Assembly (NCBI GenBank): GCA_002708765.1
Contig: PAPD01000043.1
Location: 1 to 64,000 of the forward strand
Direction: 5' to 3'
DNA length: 64,000 bases
DNA from: Gammaproteobacteria bacterium
GTDB taxonomy: Bacteria > Pseudomonadota > Gammaproteobacteria > Pseudomonadales > Azotimanducaceae
In this document: in pieces, positions 7,728-17,100 of the stretch
Numbering within the stretch: position 1 is the first letter of the stretch
Layout: every line of letters begins with the position of its first letter
Translations under genes and position numbers: made by a program
Notes under the pieces: model-generated
Told to the model about the DNA's origin: nothing
The model's database searches: none
The model's input: only the letters and a program-made list of their open reading frames with translations

Positions 7728-9098
7728 ATGGCGGAGACCTTTTCTGGAGTAATGGCTTTTTCTTTCATGGCCTTGATGATATGGATTGGAGCCATATTAA
7801 GGAAGAATGTTTCTTTTCTTCAGGAGAGTCTGCTTCGAGCAAGTATTATTGGTGGAATAATTGGGTTTTTTCTGATCAGTCTCGATTTCTCTTTTTCTCA
7901 AACCGGCGAGAATTTTGTTGGATTTGCTTTCCATTTTTTCACTCTGAGTTTCATGTCTCTTGCCCTTACAGGAAGTCGTCAAAAAGAAGCTCATAATAAT
8001 AATGGAACAAGAAAGGGAACAGGAGCGCTTTGGCTTTCGGTTGGGTGGACGGTTAGTCTTGCCATGCAAGGTTTGGTGGGACTGCTTTGTGTATCTCTTT
8101 ACAATTTTTTTGCCCAACAGACTTTATCTCCGAGCTTGGGAGTTCTGGTTACTCATGGTTTTACTCAAGGCCCCGGTCAGGCAATTGCTATGGCATCCAT
8201 TTGGGAGAGTCAGTTCTACATCAATAACGCGATCAGTTTCGGGTTGGTTTATGCATCTATCGGATTTATTGTAGCGTTTATTGTAGGTATTCCAGTTGCC
8301 AAATGGGCTCTTCGCAAAGGAATCAACGAGAATAAGAATGCGAGGTTAAGCAAAAACTTCTTAACAGGGTTTTATGAGAGAGATAATCGCCCGATTTCAG
8401 GATTTCAGATTACTCATTCCTCCAACGTAGATAACCTAGTATATCATCTAGGTTTGTTAGGGTTTGCCTACTTAGCAACCAATATGATGCTCGTGCAAGT
8501 ACAGGAAGCAGTGGCTGGATATATATTGCTCGGTTTGCCGGTAGAGGTACTTTTTTCTCACAACCTATTTTTTGTTCACGGGTTAATTGTCTGTTTGCTT
8601 ATACGAACTCTAATTAACTATTTTAAGCTTGATTATCTTGTCGACGAAGATACCCAGAAACATATTACTAGCTCTTCGGTAGATCTTATGATTGTAGCTA
8701 CTCTGATGAGCATCCAGATCACTTTTTTATGGAATTTCATGTTACCAATTATGCTGATATGTAGCTCGGTTGTGGTGGCGACCGCGATTTTGTGTTTTGG
8801 TTTTGGTAGAATGCTTCCTCGTCTGGGAATTGAGCGCTCGATAGCTTTATTTGGATGTTGCACGGGTTCGACTGGAAGCGGATTGTTGCTTTTGCGTGTC
8901 GTTGATCCGGATTTGTCGACCTCCGTATCCAGAGAGCTAGCCTATTTTAATGTCCTTATCATATTTTTAAGTATTCATATTTTGATGTTTGTCGCCCCTC
9001 TAACTCCCTCGTTAGAACTGATCAAGCTAGTTGCAATATATGGCCTTACTGTTGTTTTTGGGGGTGCACTCTTCTGGCGCCTCTCCTCACACACGTGA
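7728..9098 (+). CDS. GltS-like sodium/glutamate symporter family protein
   Basis: 456 residues with about 10-12 hydrophobic spans, so an inner-membrane carrier. Two half-repeats show the GltS family signature: THGFTQGPGQAIAM in the first half and FGCCTGSTGSGLLLLRVVDP in the second, equivalent to the GltS re-entrant loops that form the substrate/Na+ site. GltS takes up glutamate with sodium; this protein is longer than the usual ~400 residues and diverged, so the substrate is uncertain. It begins 132 bases after a divergent SDR gene and its 3' end overlaps the convergent coaE gene by 12 bases. Confidence 0.72.
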   Translation: MAETFSGVMAFSFMALMIWIGAILRKNVSFLQESLLRASIIGGIIGFFLISLDFSFSQTGENFVGFAFHFFTLSFMSLALTGSRQKEAHNNNGTRKGTGALWLSVGWTVSLAMQGLVGLLCVSLYNFFAQQTLSPSLGVLVTHGFTQGPGQAIAMASIWESQFYINNAISFGLVYASIGFIVAFIVGIPVAKWALRKGINENKNARLSKNFLTGFYERDNRPISGFQITHSSNVDNLVYHLGLLGFAYLATNMMLVQVQEAVAGYILLGLPVEVLFSHNLFFVHGLIVCLLIRTLINYFKLDYLVDEDTQKHITSSSVDLMIVATLMSIQITFLWNFMLPIMLICSSVVVATAILCFGFGRMLPRLGIERSIALFGCCTGSTGSGLLLLRVVDPDLSTSVSRELAYFNVLIIFLSIHILMFVAPLTPSLELIKLVAIYGLTVVFGGALFWRLSSHT

Positions 9099-9680
9099 CT
9101 TCCATATAGCCAGAATTTTTTTTGAAAACGATTGGGGTGAGCCATTATTCTTTATTACAACATCTGCTTTGTTTGCTCTGACTCTGTTCGACAATTGTGC
9201 ACTTAGTCTGGATTTAGCCTGGTCGCCAGTAATTCCATTTCGGTTCATTATCCTTTCAATAGCGATTTCCGGATCGACTTCGATCACCCAGGTTTCATCA
9301 CCCATTGTTTCCCAGCCTGCCTCGAATAATACCGCCGCTTCAAGGATAATTATCTGATCTTGGTCAATAGATCTTATTTCTTTTATTTTTTTTTCGGCCA
9401 AAGTCCTAATGTTTGGCCATACGATATCGGTTAGTCGTTTTAAGGCGTGCCTGTCTCCAAAGACTATTTCGCCCAGTTTCTTTCGATTTATCTCTCCGTC
9501 AGCCGCACAGATTTCTTTTCCAAAGACTCTGATTAATGCTGAGTGGGCAGTTCTTCCTTTTTCGTAGGTTTGGTGTCCAAGTTTATCAGCGTCGATAATC
9601 TTTGCTCCCAGCTTTTTGAAAATCGACGATGCAGTGGATTTTCCGCTTGCAATTCCGCCAGTAAGACAAATGGTTTTCAA
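9087..9680 (-). CDS. coaE: Dephospho-CoA kinase
   Basis: Catalyses the last step of coenzyme A synthesis, ATP-dependent phosphorylation of dephospho-CoA. The 197-residue length is normal. Seen: P-loop LTGGIASGKST (residues ~6-16), IIDADKLGH with the catalytic Asp region, ILEAAVLFEAGW, and a C-terminal VIKNNGS segment, as in known CoaE. In Pseudomonas coaE follows pilD; here it stands alone between a GltS-like gene (convergent overlap) and a thiolase module (divergent). Confidence 0.95.
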   Translation of the reverse strand: MKTICLTGGIASGKSTASSIFKKLGAKIIDADKLGHQTYEKGRTAHSALIRVFGKEICAADGEINRKKLGEIVFGDRHALKRLTDIVWPNIRTLAEKKIKEIRSIDQDQIIILEAAVLFEAGWETMGDETWVIEVDPEIAIERIMNRNGITGDQAKSRLSAQLSNRVRANKADVVIKNNGSPQSFSKKILAIWKSRV

Positions 9681-9844
9681 CTCAGGTTTCCAAGAAAAGA
9701 ACTTGATCGGAATCTGCCATACCAGATTTTAAATTACTACTCTTTTGTTAGAAGAAAGATAAACCTGTTGACGAAATTATCTATAATCTCTGTTATCGTT
9801 TCTCCTTAAAGGCGTTATATTTGTTGGTTTGTGAGTCAGGGATT

Positions 9845-11038
9845 ATGAATCAGAAAAAAGAGGCAGCGATTGTAGGGGTGTATGAATACCCTTTAAGAAA
9901 AGTTGGTGGGAAACTTAGTCCATTGCAAATAAAGGCAGCATGCGCTGTGGAAGCACTTAAGGATGCAGGCTTAGCTTGGTCCGATGTTGATGGGATTTAC
10001 GATGCTGGCGAGAGTGGTCCGATGAGCGGCTTGACAATATCAGAATATTTTTCTGTTAATCCGTCTGTTATAAATACTACGAATGTTGGAGGGAGTTCAT
10101 ATGAGTTTCATTCTGCTCAGGCAAGACGGGATATTATGGCTGGGAAGGGTAATGTAGCGCTCTTGACTTACGGTTCAACAGCGCATAGCAGCGCTTTTTC
10201 TATAGGAACAGGTTCTCGGGGAGGTAATGCGCTTGATCCCGTTAGTAATATCGAATCTTTTTCTGGAATGACTTTGGTCTCCAATTATGCAATGGTCGCG
10301 AATAGGCATATGTATGATTATGGAACCAAAAGAGAAGCGATGGCAGAAATCTCGGTGGTTACTCGATATCATGCAATGAGAAATCCTCAGGCAGTCCAGG
10401 CCATGAAAGATCTGGAATTTCTCGATATCAGAGAAACGACTATTGATGATGTGCTGAATTCAAGACTTATCGCTGATCCGTTGCGTTTGCTGGAATGTTG
10501 CATGATCTCTGATGGTGGCGGAGCCGTAGTGATCGCTTCGCCAGAGGTGGCGAGAGATTGCAGAAAGAAACCGATATGGATTCTAGGGTCTGGAGAAGCG
10601 ACCAGGTACCCAGTTCGTGATACTGATATTACTTGCACCGCAGCTGTCCAAACCGGACCAGAGGCATTTGATGAGGCCGGCATCTCCCCTGAAGAGATAG
10701 ATGTCGCAATGATTTACGATTCTTTCAGCATTACCGTGCTAACTATCCTGGAAGATTTAGGTTTTTGCAAAAAAGGAGAAGGGGGCGACTGGGTCGCAGG
10801 AGGGCGACTGAGATACGAAAAAGTATCAGATGGCCCAGCATTAAACACTGATGGCGGTGGCCTGTCATCTAATCACCCCGGAATGAGAGGGATATTTCTC
10901 TTGATCGAGTCCGTGAGACAGTTGCGGGGCGAGTCAACATCTCAAGTTAAAGAAGCAAAATTGGCTGTTGCTCATGGTAATGGAGGAATGTTAGGAAGTC
11001 GTCATTCTGCGGGCACAATTATTATGGGTGTTGATTAA
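9845..11038 (+). CDS. Thiolase-like protein of the lipid-transfer/Ltp2 type, lacking the nucleophilic Cys
   Basis: 397 residues from ATG 9845 (weak agggat upstream); a TTG at 9821 is possible but less likely. The fold is thiolase-like (AAIVGVYEYPL start, SDGGGAVVI, GGGLSSNHPGMRG, HGNGGMLGSRHSAGTI end). The stretch that normally holds the nucleophilic Cys reads TTNVGGSSYEF, with no Cys, and the C-terminal CxG motif reads HGNGG. Such proteins include SCP-x-like and Ltp2 enzymes; Ltp2 is a retro-aldolase in steroid side-chain removal that works with a DUF35 partner. The next gene, one base on, is a DUF35 protein, and two hotdog-fold genes follow, so I infer a retro-aldolase or related acyl-CoA lyase. 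True substrate unknown. Confidence 0.8.
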   Translation: MNQKKEAAIVGVYEYPLRKVGGKLSPLQIKAACAVEALKDAGLAWSDVDGIYDAGESGPMSGLTISEYFSVNPSVINTTNVGGSSYEFHSAQARRDIMAGKGNVALLTYGSTAHSSAFSIGTGSRGGNALDPVSNIESFSGMTLVSNYAMVANRHMYDYGTKREAMAEISVVTRYHAMRNPQAVQAMKDLEFLDIRETTIDDVLNSRLIADPLRLLECCMISDGGGAVVIASPEVARDCRKKPIWILGSGEATRYPVRDTDITCTAAVQTGPEAFDEAGISPEEIDVAMIYDSFSITVLTILEDLGFCKKGEGGDWVAGGRLRYEKVSDGPALNTDGGGLSSNHPGMRGIFLLIESVRQLRGESTSQVKEAKLAVAHGNGGMLGSRHSAGTIIMGVD

Positions 11039-11039
11039 G

Positions 11040-11468
11040 ATGGAAGATGAAAGTAATGAGCTAGCTTCTCGACCCTTGCCACGTTTAGAAGAAATGGATA
11101 CAAAATATTTCTGGCAAGAGACTAGGAACAAGAGGCTTTCGTATCAGATATGTGAAAATTGCTCTAAAGTGGTCTTCCATCCTCGTGCTCACTGCCCCGG
11201 TTGTCTAGAGGGCAGGTTGAGTTGGCAAGCCTCTTCAGGAAGAGGAGAAATTTATTCTTTCAGTATAGTAAGGCAATCTTATCACCCTTTTTTTAGAGGG
11301 TTAATTCCATATGTCGTTGCATGGATTGATATTGATGAGGGTTTTCGTGTTCTTAGCAATGTTATTTGTTCGGATATTTCTCTGGCTGATGTAAAAATCG
11401 GAAGTCGAGTCGAATTGGAATGGGAGGAACACGAGCAACTTTGTATTCCTCTCTTCAGATTGATTTAG
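11040..11468 (+). CDS. Zn-ribbon/OB-fold (DUF35) acyl-CoA-associated protein
   Basis: 142 residues from ATG 11040, which begins one base after the thiolase stop, so the two are translationally coupled. Seen: a rubredoxin-like zinc ribbon CENCSKVVFHPRAHCPGC (two CxxC pairs, residues ~36-53), then an OB-fold (GRGEIYSFSIVRQSYHPFF, VAWIDIDEGFRVLSNV). DUF35 proteins form complexes with thiolase-like or hydratase partners and often bind the acyl-CoA; pairing with the Cys-less thiolase is the common arrangement. It ends convergent with and overlapping the MaoC gene by four bases. Confidence 0.88.
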   Translation: MEDESNELASRPLPRLEEMDTKYFWQETRNKRLSYQICENCSKVVFHPRAHCPGCLEGRLSWQASSGRGEIYSFSIVRQSYHPFFRGLIPYVVAWIDIDEGFRVLSNVICSDISLADVKIGSRVELEWEEHEQLCIPLFRLI

Positions 11469-11878
11469 CTGGCTATTTTTATTCTTGCTGTTCCTAAAAC
11501 ACGGGTTTCATTTTTTTCGTTGGCTAAAGTTAGATCTAATTCTACAATTTGAGCTTCTTCGTCGATATCGGTCACTATTGCTTTCATAGTGTGTTCTTCA
11601 TCCGCCATGACGGGAGCTCGGAAAATTGTATCAATCGAGATGAGGGTCGAGTTCGGTGCCCATTGATGGATCATCGCCGTCAAGTAACCCTGATTCAGAA
11701 TGCCCGGAACCATGGCACCTGGAAGGCCTTCTTCTCTAGCCTTCTCGTGATCTGAAAATCTCGGTCCTTCCCACCCTACCAAAGAAGCAAATACCGAAGC
11801 TCTTTTTAGCGATGTATCCGGAACAAAGACGGGTAGCTCTTCCCCAAATTCGACGTCCTTTATGGTTTTATCGGCCAT
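11465..11878 (-). CDS. MaoC-like hotdog-fold dehydratase
   Basis: 137 residues with a hotdog-fold profile: FGEELPVFVPDTSLKRASVFA, a SLVGWEGPRFSDHE segment, GLPGAMVPGILNQGYLTAM (the helix that normally carries the hydratase residues) and FRAPVMADEEHTM. Family members hydrate enoyl-CoAs. It overlaps the gene at 11868-12311 by 11 bases, and in relatives such two-gene pairs form a heteromeric enoyl-CoA hydratase (ChsH1/ChsH2 in mycobacteria). The classical Asp-His catalytic pair is not obvious here, so the active site is uncertain. Confidence 0.75.
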   Translation of the reverse strand: MADKTIKDVEFGEELPVFVPDTSLKRASVFASLVGWEGPRFSDHEKAREEGLPGAMVPGILNQGYLTAMIHQWAPNSTLISIDTIFRAPVMADEEHTMKAIVTDIDEEAQIVELDLTLANEKNETRVLGTARIKIAS

Positions 11879-12311
11879 TCTGTTTCTCCGCGATCACTAT
11901 GCGGCTGTCGGAGTTGGCGAGATGGCGCTCCGAATTGTAGAATTCAATTCTGGTGATGATGAATATCATCCGTCCCGATCGGCCCGTCTTTGCATAGATG
12001 TCATGTAAGTGAGTTTTTCCTGTTAGCACACTGCCTGGTATCACGGGTGAAAAACATTCGATCCCTTTTCCTGCATCCATTCCTATTCCGAATCGAGGGA
12101 AATCACTGGGAAGTAACCTAGACCCCGCTAAAGATCCTACAAATGTAGGTGATGCTTGAAAATCCTTATGGTTAGGATCGAGAAATCTATCGGCTGTTTC
12201 TCCACATAATTCAGCGAACCGGATGGTTTTTTCAGCAATAATAGGAAATTCCTTTACATCGAAATCTTTTTTCAGGTACTTAGCTCTTAGTTCCTCTATA
12301 TCTGTTTCCAT
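11868..12311 (-). CDS. FAS1-like dehydratase / MaoC N-terminal-domain protein
   Basis: 147 residues resembling the MaoC_dehydrat_N family (PF13452): IRFAELCGETADRFLDP, SPTFVGSLAG, ECFSPVIPGSVLTGKTHLHDIYAKTGRSGRM. The R-FA/AE-T...D.NP-like start and V.PGD.L-like core are the family landmarks. It is first in a two-gene unit with the MaoC gene just downstream (11-base overlap), probably the partner half of a heterodimeric hydratase. The PHP-domain gene upstream is 8 bases away on the same strand. Confidence 0.78.
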   Translation of the reverse strand: METDIEELRAKYLKKDFDVKEFPIIAEKTIRFAELCGETADRFLDPNHKDFQASPTFVGSLAGSRLLPSDFPRFGIGMDAGKGIECFSPVIPGSVLTGKTHLHDIYAKTGRSGRMIFIITRIEFYNSERHLANSDSRIVIAEKQNGR

Positions 12312-12319
12312 CTACTTCT

Positions 12320-12958
12320 CTATTTGAGCCTATTTCTTAGGGATATCGGTTCAAAGTTTCCTTTTTTTAGTTCCTTTACGAGAACTTCCATAGATCTTAT
12401 TTCTTCAGTAAATATTGTCGCACAACGACCTATATGGCTAACGATATGGGAATCACTTCCGCCAATCCCTTTATATTCAAGTGACCGAGCGTTTTCGATT
12501 GCAACTTTATCTTCTTCATCCCTGCTGCCTCCATTAAGTGTTTCTACAATCTCGACTCCTTCAGGTATCCCAAGTCGGTCCGTATGAGCGAACATGCCTA
12601 CTTTTGGTCTCCCGGGATGGCATGGCACGGCTACAGCGCTGCACGCCTTGGACCAATGGATAACATCTCTAAGAGTTAAATCTATTCTTGAAAAATCAAG
12701 TTTGGTAGTGAGCATTTTCGTTACTCCGAAAATCAGGACATGCCCATATTCGGTTTCGACTTCGCTTCCTTTTAGTATAAGCAGGTTATATTTTTTCTCC
12801 AGAGAAGAGTAGTCTGATTCAAAGTCATATTGACGGTGCTCAGTCAAAACAAAACCATCAATGGGGATCTCTTTTGCTTTTATCCATTGACAGTAGTTTT
12901 CGACTTTAGCTCTCCCATCGTCTGATTTTACGGAATGTGTATGAAGGTCAAGTATCAA
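12320..12958 (-). CDS. PHP-domain metal-dependent phosphoesterase/hydrolase
   Basis: 212 residues with the PHP-type metal-ligand series: DLHTHS at residues ~4-9, TEH near 40, a Glu in KGSEVE near 68, PCHPGRP near 114, and GSDSH near 172. These form the trinuclear metal centre of the PHP fold (histidinol phosphatase, polymerase III PHP, YciV-like nucleases). The short length matches stand-alone PHP phosphoesterases. It is 8 bases upstream of the hotdog pair on the same strand, so probably co-transcribed, though why is not clear. The substrate cannot be read from sequence. Confidence 0.85.
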   Translation of the reverse strand: MILDLHTHSVKSDDGRAKVENYCQWIKAKEIPIDGFVLTEHRQYDFESDYSSLEKKYNLLILKGSEVETEYGHVLIFGVTKMLTTKLDFSRIDLTLRDVIHWSKACSAVAVPCHPGRPKVGMFAHTDRLGIPEGVEIVETLNGGSRDEEDKVAIENARSLEYKGIGGSDSHIVSHIGRCATIFTEEIRSMEVLVKELKKGNFEPISLRNRLK

Positions 12959-13093
12959 TGGATTGCCTCGAGTTATTGAGCTTGTCTAAAATTATCTTAT
13001 GCAAGAACAGATTAGCTTCAAAGATATTAATTTCAGTTTTTTTCATTAATCCTGGTTAGCCTTGTGTTTGATGGTAAGTCTCCAAAAATGACC

Positions 13094-14071
13094 TTATCTT
13101 TTATTTTCTATGAATTCGCAACATTTTTGAACGAACCAGTCATTTTTTTCGGGATTAGAAATGTTTCCTACAAAAATGTGCTTGGGAGCTAGATGACCAC
13201 TATCAACTTTTATCAACTCTTTCTGTTTCGAGGGCCAGCGATTATGATAATCAATGGCGGATTTATGATTTATAGTAGGGTCATTCTCCACGTAGAAAGT
13301 GGCTAACGGGATATTTCGTTTAGGGGTATATTTTTCTGCCCAGTCGACTACTTTCTGCATTTCGATTATTGCCCGGGTATCATAACTACTGGACCAGTAT
13401 TTTTTGACCAATTCGTTCTCGGGCTCCCAGCGCCGCTTTTTTCCGATTAGCCAAGGTATCCATTTGTAAGAGTGCGGCATCGTCAAAAGAAACCCGATCG
13501 GTATCCGAATCCTAAAATTAGGGGACACAAAAATCAGGGATTTGAGTGTTTTTGCTCTTTTGTTATCAGATTGTAACCAGATACTGATAGGTGCACCTGT
13601 TGATGTTGCAATGATGATTACCTCGTGGCCAACTCTGGTCGCCAGATCCCAACTTTCAAGAGCGGTTTGCATCCAATCTTCAGCAGTTGCCTCCATTTGG
13701 TTCTCGTTAAGCCCATGTCCCGCTAACCTTGCGTAGACAACGTTGGCCTTAAATTTTTTAGCAACTTCTGAAACAGTAGGAGCGATTTCTTGACGAGTTG
13801 CCGAAAAACCATGGATGTAGAGAATGCAGAGCTTGGTTGTCTGCTTCGGTTCTCCTGCCCACTCTATTACTGATTCTGCTCCAGGAATGACGTTTAGTTT
13901 GCCCTCTTTGGTGGAAAGCCATGTGACCAGTTCTTCGTGTGAGAGGTTTTTGGGTACACTAGAGGCTATCTCGAAAAGATCTATCCTCGGCCTTGGGCCG
14001 TTAAAGAAAAAAAACAATGTAATCAATAGACCAATTGCAGCTAAGCTTTCCATACTCAAATCTACAAACAT
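13094..14071 (-). CDS. Membrane-anchored alpha/beta hydrolase
   Basis: 325 residues. Residues ~9-23 are one hydrophobic span (AAIGLLITLFFFFNG), so it is probably anchored in a membrane. The hydrolase core has the oxyanion-site LYIHGFSATRQE, nucleophile elbow IATSTGAPIS (Ser in TSTG), a candidate acid in YVENDPTI, and His in DSGHLAPKH. This is the common S33/lysophospholipase-like esterase layout. It is divergent from smc and separate from the PHP gene by 135 bases in which I see nothing. Substrate unknown; a lipid or ester is likely. Confidence 0.78.
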   Translation of the reverse strand: MFVDLSMESLAAIGLLITLFFFFNGPRPRIDLFEIASSVPKNLSHEELVTWLSTKEGKLNVIPGAESVIEWAGEPKQTTKLCILYIHGFSATRQEIAPTVSEVAKKFKANVVYARLAGHGLNENQMEATAEDWMQTALESWDLATRVGHEVIIIATSTGAPISIWLQSDNKRAKTLKSLIFVSPNFRIRIPIGFLLTMPHSYKWIPWLIGKKRRWEPENELVKKYWSSSYDTRAIIEMQKVVDWAEKYTPKRNIPLATFYVENDPTINHKSAIDYHNRWPSKQKELIKVDSGHLAPKHIFVGNISNPEKNDWFVQKCCEFIENKR

Positions 14072-14197
14072 TTTTTCAAGACCTGTCCCTAAAAAATCGA
14101 AGAATTACTATTGTCTGCGCTCTATTTTTATTAAGATAGCGCTGTATCTCAACCCTAATTTGAATAGGCTTGGCTGAAGTCGGAGAATGATCATAAC

Positions 14198-17100
14198 ATG
14201 CGTTTGCAAGCAATAAAGCTAGCTGGTTTTAAATCCTTTGTAGAGCCAACTACCATTAATTTTCCGTCTAGCCTTTGCGCTGTGGTAGGACCGAATGGGT
14301 GTGGAAAATCAAACATTATTGATGCAGTCCGCTGGGTTATGGGCGAATCTTCTGCCAAGACTTTGCGCGGTGAGTCGATGTCCGACGTCATTTTTAATGG
14401 ATCGAATAAAAGAGCACCATTGGGCCAAGCTAGTATTGAACTGCTATTTGATAATTCGTTAGGCCGTTTACAAGGAGAATTGTCTGCTTTCACCGAGATC
14501 TCGGTAAAGAGGTTAGTAACTAGGGACGGGCAGTCAGCTTATTTCCTCAATAAAAATCGATGTCGGAGAAAAGACATTATGGACTTATTTCTAGGTACGG
14601 GTTTAGGTCCTAGAAGTTACTCCATAATAGAACAAGGAATGATCAGCCAGCTAATAGATTCCAAACCAGAGGAACTGCGAAGTTACTTGGAGGAAGCAGC
14701 GGGAATATCCAAGTACAAGGAACGAAGGAAAGAAACGGAAAGAAAAATAATTCATACCAGAGAAAATCTGGATAGATTAAATGATATAAGAGAAGAATTG
14801 GCGAATCAGTTAATTCGTCTAGAGCGTCAATCCAAGGCAGCGGAGAAATACAATGAACTTAGAAAGCAAATACGTAGTACTCGAGGTTTGTTGTTGGGTT
14901 TTCGTTGGCAAAAACTCGCTCAGGAGATAGTGGAGAGAGAGAAAGAAATAGATCAAATCCAGATTGATAGGGACAGATATGTGTCAGAGCAAAGAAGACT
15001 TGATTCCGACATAGAAGTTTGCAGGACCGACTTAGTCCGATTAACCAATGATTTGAGCGATCGCCAGAAAGTTTTTTATGACCAGGGAACTGAAATTGCA
15101 CGTATCGAAGAGGGCATTCAATTTTATAGTGAAAGAAATCGTCAGCATTCGGCAGACCTAGCGGAAGTAGATGATACCTTAAAACAGTTGGAGAAAAATC
15201 TTGGAACAGATGAAGAAAAATTGCAAGAACTGGAGTTGGACTTGTCTGAGAGTAACCCAAGAAGCATGGAAAACAAGTTGCTTGAAGAAAAATCAAGTAG
15301 GCATCTTGGTCAATTGGAAGAAAAGCGCCACCAGTTCCAATATGACTGGAATGAATTCGTCGAGAAATCGTCTGAGCTTCTTAGAAAAGAGGAAGTTCAT
15401 CGAACAAAAATAATTAGTCTAGAGGAGGCTATAAAAAGGTCCAGAGATAGGGTTGATTCTTTGAAGAAACAGATCGATAGTTTGGTCCAACATCCTCATG
15501 AGGAAGAACTAATACCCCTAAAACGTGAAGTTGAATCGCAAGAGCTAGAAGTTAATAATATTTTGGAGAAATCAACATATCTCACTCAAGCTTTAATTAG
15601 ATATAGAAAAACTAGCGAAACAATTTCGCACGCTATGGATGAAAAGAAAGATCAGTTGCAGCGGCTTTCAGGAAGAAGCTCGTCGCTTGAAGCACTTCAG
15701 CATCAGGCGTTAGGCGAGGAAGATGATCTAGAGGTCCAGTGGCTAAAAACAAAAAGCATGGAAAAACATCAGCGACTAGGCGCAGAGATTCTGGTGGACG
15801 ATGGTTGGGACCTGGCCGTAGAGATGGTGTTAGGAGATTTTGTTCAGGCGTTGTGTGTGGACGAGATCGAGTCTCCAGAGGTTTTTTTTAGATCGTTTTC
15901 AAAGGGTCGTTTGGCATTTATGTTTCCCTCAAAAAACAATCAAATCATAGTCGACGATGATTTTTTGAGTTCTAAAGTCCGAGGAAATTCATCAGTCCAT
16001 GCCTTACTGCGAGGTATAAGGGTGGCACCAGATTTATCGAAAGCTTTGATTATTAGAGGTAGTCTGAAGGAGGAAGAAACGGTAATAACCAGAGATGGTT
16101 TTTGGCTAGGCTCTAATTGGATCAGAATAGCAAAGGATAAAAAGACCTCTGGTACTGTTATTCAACGTCAAAAAGAATTGGTTTCGATTAAGGCAGATAT
16201 TGAAAGATTAGAGGCGGAGATAAAATCATTTGAAGGAGTTTTCGAAGAAGCTAGAGAGAAGATTCGGGGGGCAGAAGATGATAGAGAAACTCTTAATAAG
16301 GAATTAAAAAATAAGCAGACAGCTCTGGGCATTTCCAGAGAGAAACTAGGAGAGAAAACATTTCAGGTTCGTCAGATCCAGAGCGACTTGGTTAAGCTCT
16401 CTGATGAGATGCAGGGTCTTAATGTTAGAATAAAACAAGATGAGATTAATCTTGAGACCGAAAAAAGGATGCTCACTGAGGTTGAGAAGCTGTCTGAGGC
16501 AGATAACAACCAGAGAGAGGAACTTCTAGAAGTTCGAAAAGATCTAGAGCTGGAACTAAAACAAACTAGAGAGAAGGCAGAAAATGAGAGGGCCTCTGTG
16601 CATCAGTATGAATTGATGATTCAGTCAATTGAATCACAGATTGAATCAACTAGAGATGCGGTAAAAAGATTAAGGAACCAATATCAGGAACTTTCTACGA
16701 GAAGAAGATCGCTTCTAGAAAATATTAGAGCTTCCGAAGAGCCTATTAACGATTTGAGCATTAAGCTAAAAGAAGAAATATCAAAAAAAGCGACCTCGGA
16801 GACTTCTTTAGCAACGGCAAGATCCGCGATACAGGATAAAGAATTAAGAACGCGAGATCTTGAGAGTCAACGCCGTCAGTGTGAAGCCGAATTGGAAAAG
16901 TCTCGTGGAAATATGGAGGAGGTTCGATTGCAACGTCAAACCGTTGAGGTAAGGCAGTCTGCTTTAAAGGAGCAATTAGAGGAAAATGGTAATACGTTGG
17001 AAGAGGTTTTAAGAAATCTTGATTTGCAGAATAAAGAAGGTTACGACTCGGTTTCATATGAAGATCAATTGGAAAAGCTTATTAAGCGTTTGGATCGTCT

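Noticed and set aside
7797-8117. Reading frame opposite the GltS-like gene
   Set aside because: Antisense shadow of a membrane protein gene; low-complexity and no start signal.
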